Shown here: positions 1 to 7,796 of the stretch, in pieces | Numbering within the stretch: the first letter of the stretch is position 1 | Layout: each line of letters opens with the position of its first letter | NCBI GenBank assembly: GCA_905221605.1 | Contig: CAJNDS010000891.1 | Span: forward strand, 47,501 to 67,500 | Direction: 5' to 3' | Length of the DNA stretch: 20,000 nucleotides | From: Symbiodinium natans | Taxonomy: Eukaryota; Sar; Dinophyceae; Suessiales; Symbiodiniaceae | Program-made: the position numbers and the translations under genes | The notes under the pieces: generated by a model | Databases searched by the model: none | What the model was told of the DNA's origin: nothing | Seen by the model: only the letters and a program-made list of their open reading frames with translations

Positions 1-92
1 GGGTTTGGGGTTTAGGGTTTAGGGTTTGGGGTTTAGAGTTTAGGGTTTCGGGGTTCGGGTCTAATTAGGGGTTTAGGGCTTAGGGTGTCGGG
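1..92 (+). repeat. Degenerate TTTAGGG tract
   Basis: Imperfect TTTAGGG heptamers with TTTGGGG and TTCGGG variants run in from the window edge. The degeneracy and the unique sequence that follows argue for an interstitial tract, not a chromosome end. It faces a CCCTAAA tract about 70 bp downstream. Confidence 0.9.
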
Positions 93-160
93 TGTGTATA
101 AGGGGAGGGCGTGCCTCTGAACTCTCGAAGCCTACCCAGAGAGCACACCGCTATGCGCCG

Positions 161-289
161 TAACCCCTGAGCCCTAAACCCTAACCCTAAACCCTAAACC
201 CTAAACCCTAAACCCTAAACCCTAAACCCTAAACCCTAAAGACTAAAGACCTAAAGACCCTAAACCCTATAGACCCTAAACCCCAAACC
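161..289 (-). repeat. CCCTAAA tract
   Basis: About a dozen CCCTAAA heptamers, perfect in the middle and decaying at the right into units with an inserted base pair of text such as CTAAAGAC. With the tract at 1-92 it forms a head-to-head pair around a short unique spacer. Confidence 0.92.
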
Positions 290-372
290 GATGGGCCCTC
301 CCCAGAACAAACGGGCCCCCCCACGCCGCGTCCGTCTCAGCAGTGGCGTCGGGCTTCTAAGAAACAGCGGAA
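290..372 (+). other. Short unique segment, coding-like but unassigned
   Basis: A GC-rich unique stretch between two tracts. One plus frame stays open and reads proline-rich, then basic (ending in KKQRKG-like residues). It is too short to assign and could be chance. Confidence 0.15.
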
Positions 373-424
373 GGGTTTGGGGTTTCGGGTTTAGGATTTA
401 GGGTTTGGGTTTAGGGTTTGGGGG
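371..424 (+). repeat. TTTAGGG tract
   Basis: Seven or so imperfect G-strand heptamers leading directly into the octamer-variant block. Confidence 0.85.
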
Positions 425-724
425 TGTAGGGGGGTTTAGGGGTTTAGGGGCGTAGGGGTTTAGGGGTTTAGGGGCGTATGGGTTCAGGGGTGTAGGGGTG
501 TAGGGGGTTTAGGGGTTTAGGGGTGTAGAGGGGTTGAGGGGCATAGCTTGGGGGTGTAGGGGGTTATAGGGGTGTATGGGTTAAGGGGTGTAGGGGTGTA
601 GGGGTTTGGGGGTTTGGGCGGCTTAGGGGTGTAGGGGTGTAGGGGTTTAGGGGTGTAGGGGTTTAGGGGTTTTAGGTTCAGGGGCATTTAGGGGTTTAGG
701 GATTTCGGGGTTTAGGTTTTGGGG
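425..724 (+). repeat. Octamer-variant telomere-like block
   Basis: Roughly 300 bp dominated by the 8-mers TTTAGGGG and TGTAGGGG (also CGTAGGGG), that is, four G per unit in place of three. Almost every unit carries a G4 run, so the G strand has strong potential to form quadruplexes. Only a short TTTAGGGG run at 12.69 kb is similar, so this block looks locally amplified. Confidence 0.88.
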
Positions 725-844
725 CATAGTCGGATCCTCTACACCCTCAAGCACCAAGCTAAGCCAGTTGCCTGGTAGGGCCCTATATGAGGCTTGTCGT
801 AAAGACGTCATACGGGGGTTTAGGGTTCGTTAGGGCATTTTATT

Positions 845-900
845 GGGTCTATGGCGGCACTACATACTCACCTAAAATCGCCATAGACCCGAAACCCTGA
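845..900. repeat. Perfect 12-bp inverted repeat (hairpin)
   Basis: GGGTCTATGGCG at 845-856 is exactly complementary to CGCCATAGACCC at 889-900, with a 32-base loop. It may be a tiny MITE-like remnant or a transcribed hairpin. No promoter or terminator context was recognised. Confidence 0.75.
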
Positions 901-965
901 AGCTTCAAAACCTTAAACTTCCTGGCTGGTGGAAAGGTTCGCCTTTGTCTGAATGACCTCCTAAA

Positions 966-1020
966 CCCTACAAAAACCCTACAAAAACACTACAAAAACA
1001 CTACAAAAACACTACAAAAC
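966..1020. repeat. 11-bp tandem repeat (CTACAAAAACA)
   Basis: Five tandem copies of an 11-bp unit close to CTACAAAAACA directly follow a CCCTAAA-like word. The first units read CCCTACAAAAA, so the array may have grown from a mutated telomere-like unit. Confidence 0.85.
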
Positions 1021-1120
1021 CTACGGACCATGAAAAGCCCTTACCCTGCAGTCCCCAGAAGAACCACGGGAGTGAGACGCGTACCTCTGCTGTCTCAACC
1101 GGGGTAGTTGTGTCACCTGT

Positions 1121-1243
1121 TCGGGGTTTACGGTTTAGGGTTTAGGGTTTTGGGTTTATAGCATTTCGGGACGCGGGCCCAAAGTCTACAGCTTAGGGTT
1201 TAGAAGGACAGGCAAAAACCCTAAACTCTAAACCCTTAACCCT
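1121..1243. repeat. Opposed short telomere-like tracts
   Basis: A TTTAGGG run at 1121-1160 is followed by unique sequence and a degenerate CCCTAAA run at 1216-1243, so the two point toward each other. Confidence 0.75.
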
Positions 1244-1385
1244 GGTAGGGTCCTGTTCAAAGGGGCAGGGACTTCTTGGGGGTTGGGGCGTGCTTGAGTG
1301 TTTCTAACGGATGTGTCACGAATTTGAGGTGCATCTTATTAGTATTGTGAATTGTTGTGTTTTGTTATTATTATTTATTTATTTA

Positions 1386-1440
1386 TTTTTTTTTTTTTTT
1401 GGGGGGGGGGGGGGGGGCGCGCGCGCGCGCGAGCAGCAGC
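1386..1440. repeat. T15-G17-(GC)n homopolymer junction
   Basis: Fifteen T (1386-1400) abut seventeen G (1401-1417), then alternating GC and a short GAGCAGCAGC. Read on the other strand this is poly-C joined to poly-A, the same junction seen near 8.1 and 16.55 kb. Confidence 0.97.
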
Positions 1441-1899
1441 GCGCGCGCGTGTGTGTGTGTTGTGGTGTGTGTGTGTGTTGTGTGTGTGTGGTCTGTGTGT
1501 GTCGTGTGTGGTGTGTGTCTGTGTGTGTGTGTGTGTCTGTGTGTTCTGTGTGTGTCTGTGTGTGTCTGTGTGTGTCTGTGTGTGTGTGTGTCTGTGTGTG
1601 TCTGTGGTGTGTGTGTCCTCTGTGTCGTGTGTCTCGTGTGTCTCTGTGTGTGTCTCGTGTCTCTGTGTGTGTCTCTGTGTGTCTCTGTGTGTCTCTGTGT
1701 GTCTCTTGTGTGTGTGTCTGTGTGTGTCTGTGTGTGTCTGTGTGTCTGTGTGTCTGTGTGTCTGTGTGTCTGTTTGTCTGTGTGTCTGTGTGTCTGTGTG
1801 TCTGTGTGTCTGTGTGTCTGTGTGTCTGTGTGTCTGTGTGTCTGTGTGTCTGTGTGTCTGTGTGTCTGTGTGTCTGTGTGTCTGTGTCTGTGTCTGTCT

Positions 1900-1942
<43 letters not shown>

Positions 1943-1960
1943 TGTGTGTGCATGTGTCTC
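1441..1960. repeat. GC/GT microsatellite with 8-bp TCTGTGTG array
   Basis: Alternating GC then GT dinucleotides pass into GT with interspersed TC. From about 1705 to 1885 this becomes a regular 8-bp unit, TCTGTGTG, and it ends in pure GT. Alternating purine/pyrimidine favours Z-DNA. Open frames of more than 190 codons on both strands here encode only Cys/Val or Thr/His periodicities and are not genes. Confidence 0.97.
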
Positions 1961-1984
1961 CGAGCAGGTGGACTGAGTTGAGGC

Positions 1985-2169
1985 CCCTAAACCCTATCAA
2001 CTCTAAACCCGGAACCCTAAAATCTAAACCTGAACCCTGAACCCTGAACTCATGTTGGATTCTTGGGCAGTTGCTTTGTTGAAGGGGGCAAACAATCAAC
2101 CCTCAACCCTAAACCCTAAACCCTAAACCCCTGAACCCTAAACCTTAAACCCTAAACCCTAAACCCCCC
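1985..2169 (-). repeat. CCCTAAA tracts
   Basis: Scattered degenerate CCCTAAA words from 1985, then a cleaner run at 2099-2169, separated by about 50 bp of unique sequence. Confidence 0.85.
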
Positions 2170-2190
2170 TAAAAAGGTAGCCCCACCTTG

Positions 2191-2290
2191 GGCGGCCGGT
2201 GCCGCCGCCTTCGGCGGCGGCCTGTGCTGCTGGGCGGCTCGGAGCTCGACCACGGTGCGCCTGGGCTGCGTCGGAGGCTTTGCGGGCGAT
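2191..2290. other. GC-rich island with 9-bp hairpin
   Basis: This is a clear composition outlier. It contains the inverted repeat GCCGCCGCC (2201-2209) / GGCGGCGGC (2213-2221) around a 3-base loop. Frames on both strands are open: plus reads Ala/Gly-rich, minus reads Pro/Ala/Gln-rich. It may be part of an exon encoding low-complexity protein or a CpG-rich regulatory patch. Confidence 0.5.
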
Positions 2291-2291
2291 T

Positions 2292-2392
2292 CGGGTTTAG
2301 GGTTTAGGGTTTAGGGTTTAGGGTTTAGGGTTTAGGGTTTAGGGTTTGGGGTTTGGGGTTTGGGGTTTAGGGTTTAGGGTTTAGGGTTTAGG
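2292..2392 (+). repeat. TTTAGGG tract
   Basis: About fourteen near-perfect heptamers with three consecutive TTTGGGG variants in the middle. Related words (TTTGCGGG...ATCGGG) lie on both sides, at 2279-2295 and 2413-2430. Confidence 0.95.
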
Positions 2393-2444
2393 CCTCAAAG
2401 TTCCCGCACCCCTTTGCGGGTGCAATCGGGCTGAGAAGGGCTCG

Positions 2445-2703
2445 CCTAAACCTAAACCCGAGCCCTAAACCCTAAACCCTGAAACCCGAAGCCCTAGACC
2501 CCACGCGCAAAACTTAAACCCTAAACCATAAACCCCTAAACCCCCAAACCCCCAAACCCCTAAACCCCTAAACCCCTAAACCCTAAACCCTAAACCCTAA
2601 ACCCTAAACCCTAAACCCTAATTAAACCCTAAAACCCTAAACCCTAAAACCCTAAACCCTAAAACACTAAACCCTAAGCCCTAAACCCTAAACCCTAGAC
2701 CCT
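2445..2703 (-). repeat. Long CCCTAAA tract
   Basis: About 260 bp of C-strand heptamers with CCCCTAAA and CCCTAAAA length variants, opposed to the tract at 2292-2392. Confidence 0.94.
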
Positions 2704-2793
2704 AAAGTGCACAAGCATCCCAAGCCTCTATGGGGATTTCCGAACTGAGGGTTCCGCATTGGGGTCCTTACTGGAATTTAGCCCTACTATTTG

Positions 2794-2932
2794 CTTGAAG
2801 GCCGGTGGTACTTATTAACCAATTATAACTGTACTTATAGCTGTGCTCATAAGCCTTAAGTGCCCGAATAGAGTTATAATTTGGGTTATATGTACAGTTA
2901 TAATTGGTTACTAAGTGCCATGGACCTCCAAG
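2794..2932. mobile_element. Inverted-repeat element, family A copy 1
   Basis: A 139-bp near-palindrome with arms of about 48 bp. The left arm starts CTTGAAGG and carries AACCAATTATAACTGTAC. The right arm carries GTACAGTTATAATTGGTT and ends CCTCCAAG. Its arms match the copies at 9.77, 9.98 and 17.83 kb. No protein is encoded, so it would be a non-autonomous MITE-like element or a foldback repeat. Confidence 0.8.
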
Positions 2933-2950
2933 TGGGGGATCTATATTAGG

Positions 2951-3058
2951 CTTAGTTGCTGAAAACAGAAGCCCCAAAAAAGCGTACACTTTCAGTTCTA
3001 TAGGGGACTATTGTTTGATATCCCAAGAAGTGTAAAGTACTGCGTTCACTCAGCTACT
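2951..3058. mobile_element. Dispersed element, family G copy 1
   Basis: Direct homologue of 13633-13736. Shared words in the same order include CTTAGTTGCTGA, GCCCCAAAA, TTCAGTTCT, AGTGTAAAGT and CACTCAGCTACT. It lies 19 bp beyond family A copy 1. Confidence 0.75.
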
Positions 3059-3089
3059 CAGTCCATATACTCAGCTCCTCAGTCCATAT
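3048..3089. repeat. 21-bp tandem duplication
   Basis: Two adjacent 21-bp copies (3048-3068 and 3069-3089) starting ACTCAGCT and ending CAGTCCATAT, with one mismatch. They overlap the right end of the family G element. Confidence 0.9.
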
Positions 3090-3192
3090 TCGGGGTCCCT
3101 CATTTTCCGAAACTCCTCACACAAGTGTCTGGCCCCTCCCGCCAAGCCCGCTGCTCGACGGTTTCGAGCCGCTGGGTCACGTTCCTACCCGG

Positions 3193-3246
3193 CCCTAAAC
3201 CCTAAACCCTAAACCCTAAACCCTAAACCCTAAACCCTAAACCCCT
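3193..3246 (-). repeat. CCCTAAA tract
   Basis: Seven perfect CCCTAAA heptamers. TCCTACC on the left (3183) and GGTAGGA on the right (3246) are inverted flanks. Confidence 0.95.
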
Positions 3247-3281
3247 GGTAGGATTCAGGTTCCGGGGCTCAGGGGCTTCGC

Positions 3282-3338
3282 GTTCGGAATCTGTTTATCG
3301 TATCTGCAACAGGCCACCGAAGATACAGATTTCCGAAC
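3282..3338. repeat. Imperfect inverted repeat
   Basis: GTTCGGAATCTGT (3282-3294) pairs with ACAGATTTCCGAAC (3325-3338) with one bulged base and a 30-base loop. It is similar in scale to the other short foldbacks of the window. Confidence 0.6.
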
Positions 3339-3484
3339 CCTGCTAGTTGTCCTAGGGGTTTTAACGGTTAACCTTGGGGATTATAAGGGGAACATATTAC
3401 CCCAAAAAAGGTTAAAGGCTACCTACTCTACTACTAAGCCCTCCTTCGGATGGTGTAGGGGCGTAGGGTTCGGTCTGGATGCAC

Positions 3485-3569
3485 AACCCTAAACCCTAAA
3501 CCCTAAACGTTTTGGGTTTAGGGCTTAGGGCTTCAGGTTTAGGGTTTAGGGGCTTTAGGGATTTGGGGG
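3485..3569. repeat. Back-to-back CCCTAAA / TTTAGGG tracts
   Basis: Three CCCTAAA units (3485-3508) are followed after a few bases by degenerate TTTAGGG (3513-3569). The C strand changes sides inside one short array. Confidence 0.85.
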
Positions 3570-3665
3570 ATTTGTGTTTAAAGAAAGTTGCCGAAACAGC
3601 TCGGATTGGACAGGGTAGCACTTTTCTGTGTGACGGTGCTCGTCAAGGACACTAGGGCTTGGAGT

Positions 3666-3705
3666 GTATAGGGTATAGGGTATAGGGTATAGGTTTTAGG
3701 GTTAG
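3666..3705 (+). repeat. TATAGGG variant array
   Basis: Four tandem TATAGGG units, then TTTTAGGG. A single-base heptamer variant is locally homogenised. Confidence 0.88.
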
Positions 3706-3884
3706 GCTGGCCCTTGAAACGCTCTGAAAAACGTTTGTGAATGTGACCCTATAAAACCAAGAAAGGGAAAACGTCCTACATTGCAAGGGCCCCCCCACTA
3801 GGTGTACAAAGGTGGGGAAGTGTCTCAGCGGGCCTGAGGTTTAAGGTTTAGAAGAGGTGGGGGGTGTGTAGAGAGTAGGGTATT

Positions 3885-3956
3885 TGGGGTTTGGGGTTTA
3901 AGGTTTAGTGTTGACCCCAAACCCTAAACCCTAAACCTTTAATCCTAAACCCTAAG
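3885..3956. repeat. Head-to-head telomere-like tracts
   Basis: Degenerate TTTGGGG/TTTAAGG (3885-3909) meets CCCTAAA (3914-3956) almost directly, the orientation a telomere-telomere joint would have. The short, degenerate tracts do not need a fusion to explain them. Confidence 0.8.
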
Positions 3957-3972
3957 TATAAGTTCCAGTACG

Positions 3973-4007
<35 letters not shown>
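3973..4007. repeat. C35 homopolymer
   Basis: Thirty-five uninterrupted C on the plus strand, followed by TCCCCGCCCC. This length favours i-motif / G-quadruplex structures and is a likely site of sequencing length error. Confidence 0.97.
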
Positions 4008-4010
<3 letters not shown>

Positions 4011-4223
4011 CCGCCCCAACTGCAGGAAAGCGTCTCCCATAAAGAAGGTGCATGCGGAACAAGGCAAACTCTGAACCCTGAACCAAGCCTTAAATCCTGA
4101 ATACAAAATTGCTAAACACCCTAAACCCCTAGTCCGTTAACCTGGCATTCCTATATACCACAAACCCCAAACTCTATGAGCACCCACAACCTTCCCTAGA
4201 CTCGTCCGTCATGGCGGAGTCGG

Positions 4224-4320
4224 TTAACCAGCAGCCTAAGATCAAAAAGAGACCCCTTTTTTGCTTGAAGGGGCTTTAAATCAGGGAATCCAAACTCCCC
4301 AAAAAGGGACTAAAGGGCCT
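4224..4320. mobile_element. Dispersed element, family C copy 1
   Basis: Homologous to 16170-16270 and 16792-16895. All carry a CCTA-word, AAAAAG.G, a CTTTTTTGCTT-like word, GGGAAYC/GGAACC, a central AAACTCC-like word, then AAAGGGA and a closing CTACTTGG-like word. It adjoins family A copy 2. Confidence 0.6.
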
Positions 4321-4321
4321 A

Positions 4322-4450
4322 CTTGGCGGTTCATGTACTTAGTAACCCAACTACAACTGTACTTATGACCCAATTATAACCCTATCAAGGTACCTAAAGG
4401 GGCTTATGTCTGGGTTATAACTACACATATAATGGGATACGAAGTCCAAG
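4322..4450. mobile_element. Inverted-repeat element, family A copy 2 (degenerate)
   Basis: Left end CTTGGCGGTTCATGTACT with TTAGTAACCCAACTACAACTG. Right end has GGGTTATAACTACACATATAA and closes with GAAGTCCAAG. The termini and order of words match the other family A copies, but the arms have diverged more. Confidence 0.62.
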
Positions 4451-4473
4451 TACTCCGGGCCTTAGGATAGACG

Positions 4474-4493
4474 TTAGGGTTTAGGGTTTAGGG
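4474..4493 (+). repeat. Short TTTAGGG tract
   Basis: Only about three G-strand units in otherwise unique sequence. Confidence 0.8.
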
Positions 4494-4847
4494 CATCCTA
4501 GCGGAGAGCCCCGCCTGGCCAGATCGCGGTAGCGCTCCAGCGTGAGCTCGATCCTACACGCAGGGCTGAGGGTGGCTTCTTACTGGCCCAAAAGCCAAGG
4601 AAACAGAAGTTGAAACCTTAAGAGAAAACTACCTTATAAGAAGCCCAAAAGTTGAAAAGTTGGGCTTTGAGCCAGTAAGGTTTGGGTTTGGGGCAATGAA
4701 GGGCCTAGGATTTGTCTCTGCCCATAACCTAAGTAGCAGGTAGATCCCGTGGTGCTGTCGGCAAATGGAAGTTGGTCCAGAATCCGCTGCTCAAAGTGCT
4801 CAACTAAAACACTATACTTCTCCTGCTGGAGCCTCATTTTTTATTAT
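4494..4847. other. Unique segment, no gene recognised
   Basis: A 67-codon minus frame at 4634-4837 begins at an ATG and reads MRLQQEKYSVLVEHFEQ at its start, which looks plausible for protein, but it then degrades. There is no family signature, no convincing splice context and no repeat homology. A chance ORF is likely. Confidence 0.2.
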
Positions 4848-4909
4848 GGGGTCTAGGGTTTGGGGTTGAGGGTTCGGAAACCCTAGACCCTCAACCTAAA
4901 CCCTAAACC
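4848..4909. repeat. Head-to-head telomere-like tracts
   Basis: TTTGGGG/TTGAGGG (4848-4876) runs straight into CCCTAGA/CCCTAAA (4880-4909), giving an imperfect foldback. It includes TGAGGGT opposite ACCCTCA. Confidence 0.8.
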
Positions 4910-5029
4910 GGTTCAGGGTTTGTGGGCCCTGTATACCCTTGGAAAAGCAGCACCTCTCGACCCCTGAGGAACGTTCTGCAGGTGGCCCCGGACGTCGTGT
5001 TTTGCCCTGGAACTTGGGTTCAGGGGCTT

Positions 5030-5812
5030 AGTGTTGAAACCCACAACCCCAGACTCTGACCTCAAACCAAACCCCAGACCTTAGAACCCCTGACACAAAA
5101 TTCATCCCAAACTCCAGACCCGAAACCCTAGACCCTAAACCCAAATTCATCCTAAAACCCAAGCCCGAAACCTCAACCCCAGCCCGAAACCCTAAAAGCT
5201 AAAGCCGAAATCCCAAATTCATACTCCACCCCAAAGTCGAAACGCTAAACCTAAACCCGAAATTCATCCTAAACCCCAAGCCCGAAACCCTAAACCCGAG
5301 CCCCTAGACCCTAAACCCAAAAGCCCAAAACCCTAAACCCTAAACCATAAAACCTATACCCTAAAGCCAAAACCCTAAACCCGAAACCGTAAACCCTACA
5401 CCCTAGACCCCAAACCCTATCCCCCAAACACAGAACCGTAGACCCAAAACCCAAAACCCTAAACCCGAAACCCCAAACCCGAAACTCTCAACCCGAAACC
5501 CTCCCAAACCCGAAACCCGAAACCCGAAACCCTAAACCCCAAACCCCAAACCCCAAACCCAAAACAAAAACCCCAAACCCTAAACCCTGAACCCCTAACC
5601 CCAAACCCTAAACCCTAAACCCGAAACCCTAAACCCCGAACCCTAAACCCTAAACCCTAAACCCCAAACCCGAAACCCTAAACCCCGAACCCCAAACCGA
5701 AAATCCTAAACCCCAAGCCCTAAACCCTAAACCCCGAACCCCAAACCGTAAATCCTAAACCCCAAGCCCTAAGCCCTAAACCCTAAACCCTAAACCCCAA
5801 ACCCCAAACCTT
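5030..5812 (-). repeat. Large degenerate CCCTAAA block
   Basis: About 780 bp of continuous C-strand telomere-like sequence, the largest in the window. It is very degenerate at the left (CCCAAATTCATCC words recur) and becomes cleaner to the right, with CCCGAAA and CCCCAAA variants. The repeated AATTCATCC words every 40-60 bp suggest a higher-order unit of roughly that size. Confidence 0.93.
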
Positions 5813-5889
5813 CAACCGGGTGCCCCGCAGCGCGCGGTCGCCCCCGCGGAGCCCGGAGTCGGCGAAGCCGGTCCTGAGTTCAACAAGAT
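5813..5889 (+). other. GC-rich spacer between diverging arrays
   Basis: About 75 bp of GC-rich unique sequence. A CCCCGCAG acceptor-like word is followed by an open frame ending AACAAGATTTAG. It is too short to call an exon. Confidence 0.2.
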
Positions 5890-5892
5890 TTA

Positions 5893-5964
5893 GGGTTCAT
5901 AGGGTTCATAGGGTTCATAGGGTTCATAGGGTTCATAGGGTTCATAGGGTTCATAGGGTTCATA
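5893..5964 (+). repeat. 9-bp tandem array (GGGTTCATA)
   Basis: Eight perfect copies of the 9-mer GGGTTCATA lead directly into TATAGGG and TTTAGGG units. The unit looks like a telomere heptamer with a CA insertion, amplified without error. Confidence 0.98.
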
Positions 5965-6046
5965 GGGTATAGGGTTTAGGGTTTAGGGTTTAGGGTTTAG
6001 GGTTTGGGGTTTAGGGTTTGGGGTTTAGGGTTTAGGGTTTAGAGCT
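5965..6046 (+). repeat. TTTAGGG tract
   Basis: About ten G-strand heptamers with TTTGGGG variants, continuous with the 9-mer array. Confidence 0.94.
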
Positions 6047-6762
6047 TAGGCATTAAGGTCTGGAGGTTAGGCCCTTGGGCAATAATGCTAAACTGTAATT
6101 CTCTGAGGGTTTAAGGCTTTGCTGATTTTGGGGCTTAGGGTTTAAGGCTTGTTGATGTTCGGGTTTAGGGTTGTTTTTAGGGCTTGGGGCCTAGGGTTTA
6201 AGGCGGCGTTGTTTTCCTTTTGCTTTGAGGCTTTTCGGGTTTACGGTTTGGTGGCTGGCTCTTTTTTGTGCGCGGGAGAGGGTGGCTGGGTTTTGGATTC
6301 AAGGTTTGAGTCCGGGCCTCGGGTATAGGACTTTGGTTCAGGGCTTATGCTTTCGGATTGGGGTTTCGGACGCAGGAAAACATGATGCGAGCGCAGGAAA
6401 CCCAACAAAAATGAAGGGGAAATTAAGGGCCTTGTTAAAATGTAGTACATGGGCTCTTAACTACTTTTAACCCAAGAGCACATGCATGATATTAAAATGA
6501 AATTCTCAATCTTTTAAGTCTACTTTTCTGTTTATCTGCTGCCCGCGAAGTAACTTTTGATCTTGCAAGCAAAAATCGCGGGACAATTGGTTCTTTGCTC
6601 TCACTTCACAGGCTTGTAACCAGATTATTCACGCGCCTTGCTCGTTCGTAAACTGGACCGGTGATCCAGCAATCAATGGTTGTTCCCCAAAGATCCTGCT
6701 AAAAAACATCAGAAAGCCATGAAGCTACAACCATTAGGTACTGTAGTTCATGAGCTCTCTTT
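6047..6762. other. Mostly unique segment with two hairpins
   Basis: Sparse degenerate TTTAGGG words reach about 6215, then AT-richer unique sequence follows. CCCGCGA (6542-6548) pairs with TCGCGGG (6586-6592) around an inner TTTTG/CAAAA pair. AATGGTTGT (6675-6683) pairs with ACAACCATT (6727-6735). The overlapping short frames on both strands at 6.23-6.47 kb translate telomere-like sequence in part and carry no recognisable domain. Confidence 0.5.
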
Positions 6763-6841
6763 AGAAACCCTAAACCCTAAACCCTAAACCCTAAACCCTG
6801 AACCCTGAACCCTGAACCCTGAACCCTGAACCCTGAACCCT
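6763..6841 (-). repeat. CCCTAAA to CCCTGAA tract
   Basis: Four CCCTAAA units followed by six perfect CCCTGAA units (6796-6837): clean segregation of two unit types within one tract. Confidence 0.96.
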
Positions 6842-6978
6842 TCAAGGAGCGGTTAACCTGGGTAAATGAAGGACTAAGTTAATACATCTAAACATGAAAG
6901 GGAAAACATTTTCCTGTCGATTGAAAGGCTACTTGACTAGCGAAAAATAGAACATGAGATGCTGAACCCGAACTTAAG

Positions 6979-7043
6979 CTAAACCCTAAACCCTAAACCG
7001 TAAACCCTAAACCCTAAACCCTGAACCCTGAATCCTGAACCCT
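6979..7043 (-). repeat. CCCTAAA/CCCTGAA tract
   Basis: The same CCCTAAA-then-CCCTGAA order as the tract at 6763-6841, ending in the same CCCTTCA word. The two may be a duplicated pair. Confidence 0.9.
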
Positions 7044-7128
7044 TCACGCCTTCTTATGGTTTTGGCTTAGGGTCATTAAGGTGAAAGGCCCCACTCCAAC
7101 TCACAACCCCAAATTCCACAGCCTGAGG

Positions 7129-7192
7129 CTTTAGGGTCTTTAGGGTTTAGGGTTTGGCGTTTAGGGTTTAGGGTTTAGGGTTTAGGGTTTAG
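7129..7192 (+). repeat. TTTAGGG tract
   Basis: About eight G-strand heptamers with a TTTGGCG variant. Confidence 0.92.
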
Positions 7193-7302
7193 AAGTATTT
7201 TTCTCCGAGCCCTGGCTCCTCTACACAACCTTAGATTTAGACGCGCAGCTCCTACGCACACAACCCGATATACCCATCGTCGGGACCTTCAACCCTGGTT
7301 TA

Positions 7303-7367
7303 AGGTTTAGGGTTTAGGGTTTGGGGTTTAGGGTTTAGGGTTTAGAGTTTGGGTTTTAGGATTTAGG
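7303..7367 (+). repeat. TTTAGGG tract
   Basis: About nine G-strand heptamers, slightly degenerate. A CCGAGC-TTG-GCTCGG hairpin follows at about 7391. Confidence 0.9.
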
Positions 7368-7478
7368 GCTCCAAAATTCCAAAAACGGACCGAGCTTGGC
7401 TCGGGACCCCCTCTGCTGCGCCTCGGACAGCCGGGAGGCAGTGTAGAAGCTTGGCGACTCCCTTGTGCTAAATCCTCT

Positions 7479-7640
7479 TAGGGTTTAGGGTTTAGGGTTT
7501 AAGGTTTAGGGTTTAGGGTTTGGGCCTTTAGGGTTTAGGGTTTAGGTTTTAGGGTTTAGGGTTTAGGGTTCATGGTCCCAAGTCATGCCTGGAAGCCACC
7601 CGAGAGCCCAAAACCCTCGACCCCTTTAGGGTTTAGGGTC
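7479..7640 (+). repeat. TTTAGGG tracts
   Basis: About thirteen heptamers at 7479-7571, a 55-bp unique insert, then two more units at 7627-7640. Confidence 0.92.
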
Positions 7641-7700
7641 CGCCAACCCTGGCGGCGTGTTGGATGGGAAAAGGAGGTGAAAACCTCCCTCTTTCCCTCC

Positions 7701-7735
7701 TTACCCCCCCAGGGGGGGTAGGGGGGGGTCCCCGG
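7701..7735. repeat. C-run / G-run foldback
   Basis: TACCCCCCCAGGGGGGGTA is a C7-A-G7 near-perfect palindrome, followed by another G8 run and CCCCGGG. It can extrude as a hairpin or a quadruplex. Confidence 0.85.
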
Positions 7736-7796
7736 GCAGCTTTTCCGTGGAGGGCCAGGCCACAAACACGGCATAAACTCACGGACCTGAAAAACC

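Noticed and set aside
1-92. Window start as a true chromosome end
   Set aside because: The left end of a plus-strand chromosome should read CCCTAAA; here it reads degenerate TTTAGGG and passes into unique DNA, so it is interstitial.
845-900. tRNA or microRNA-type gene at the perfect hairpin
   Set aside because: The stem is only 12 bp with a 32-base loop; there are no tRNA A/B boxes and no cloverleaf. Nothing in the window matched a tRNA T-loop in proper context.
1311-2099. Five long overlapping ORFs on both strands (up to 238 codons)
   Set aside because: All are translations of the GC/GT and TCTGTGTG microsatellite; the products are Cys/Val or Thr/His periodic and open in every frame.
2794-2932. 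LTR or autonomous transposon
   Set aside because: No transposase, integrase or RT frame accompanies any of the inverted-repeat elements, and their ends are inverted rather than direct.
3885-3956. Head-to-head tracts as a telomere-telomere fusion point
   Set aside because: The orientation fits, but the tracts are short and degenerate and the same layout recurs at 1-289, 4848-4909 and 17745-17800, so random insertion is a simpler explanation.
6225-6470. Opposed 81- and 69-codon ORFs
   Set aside because: They are antisense to each other, partly made of degenerate telomere-like words, and have no family signature.
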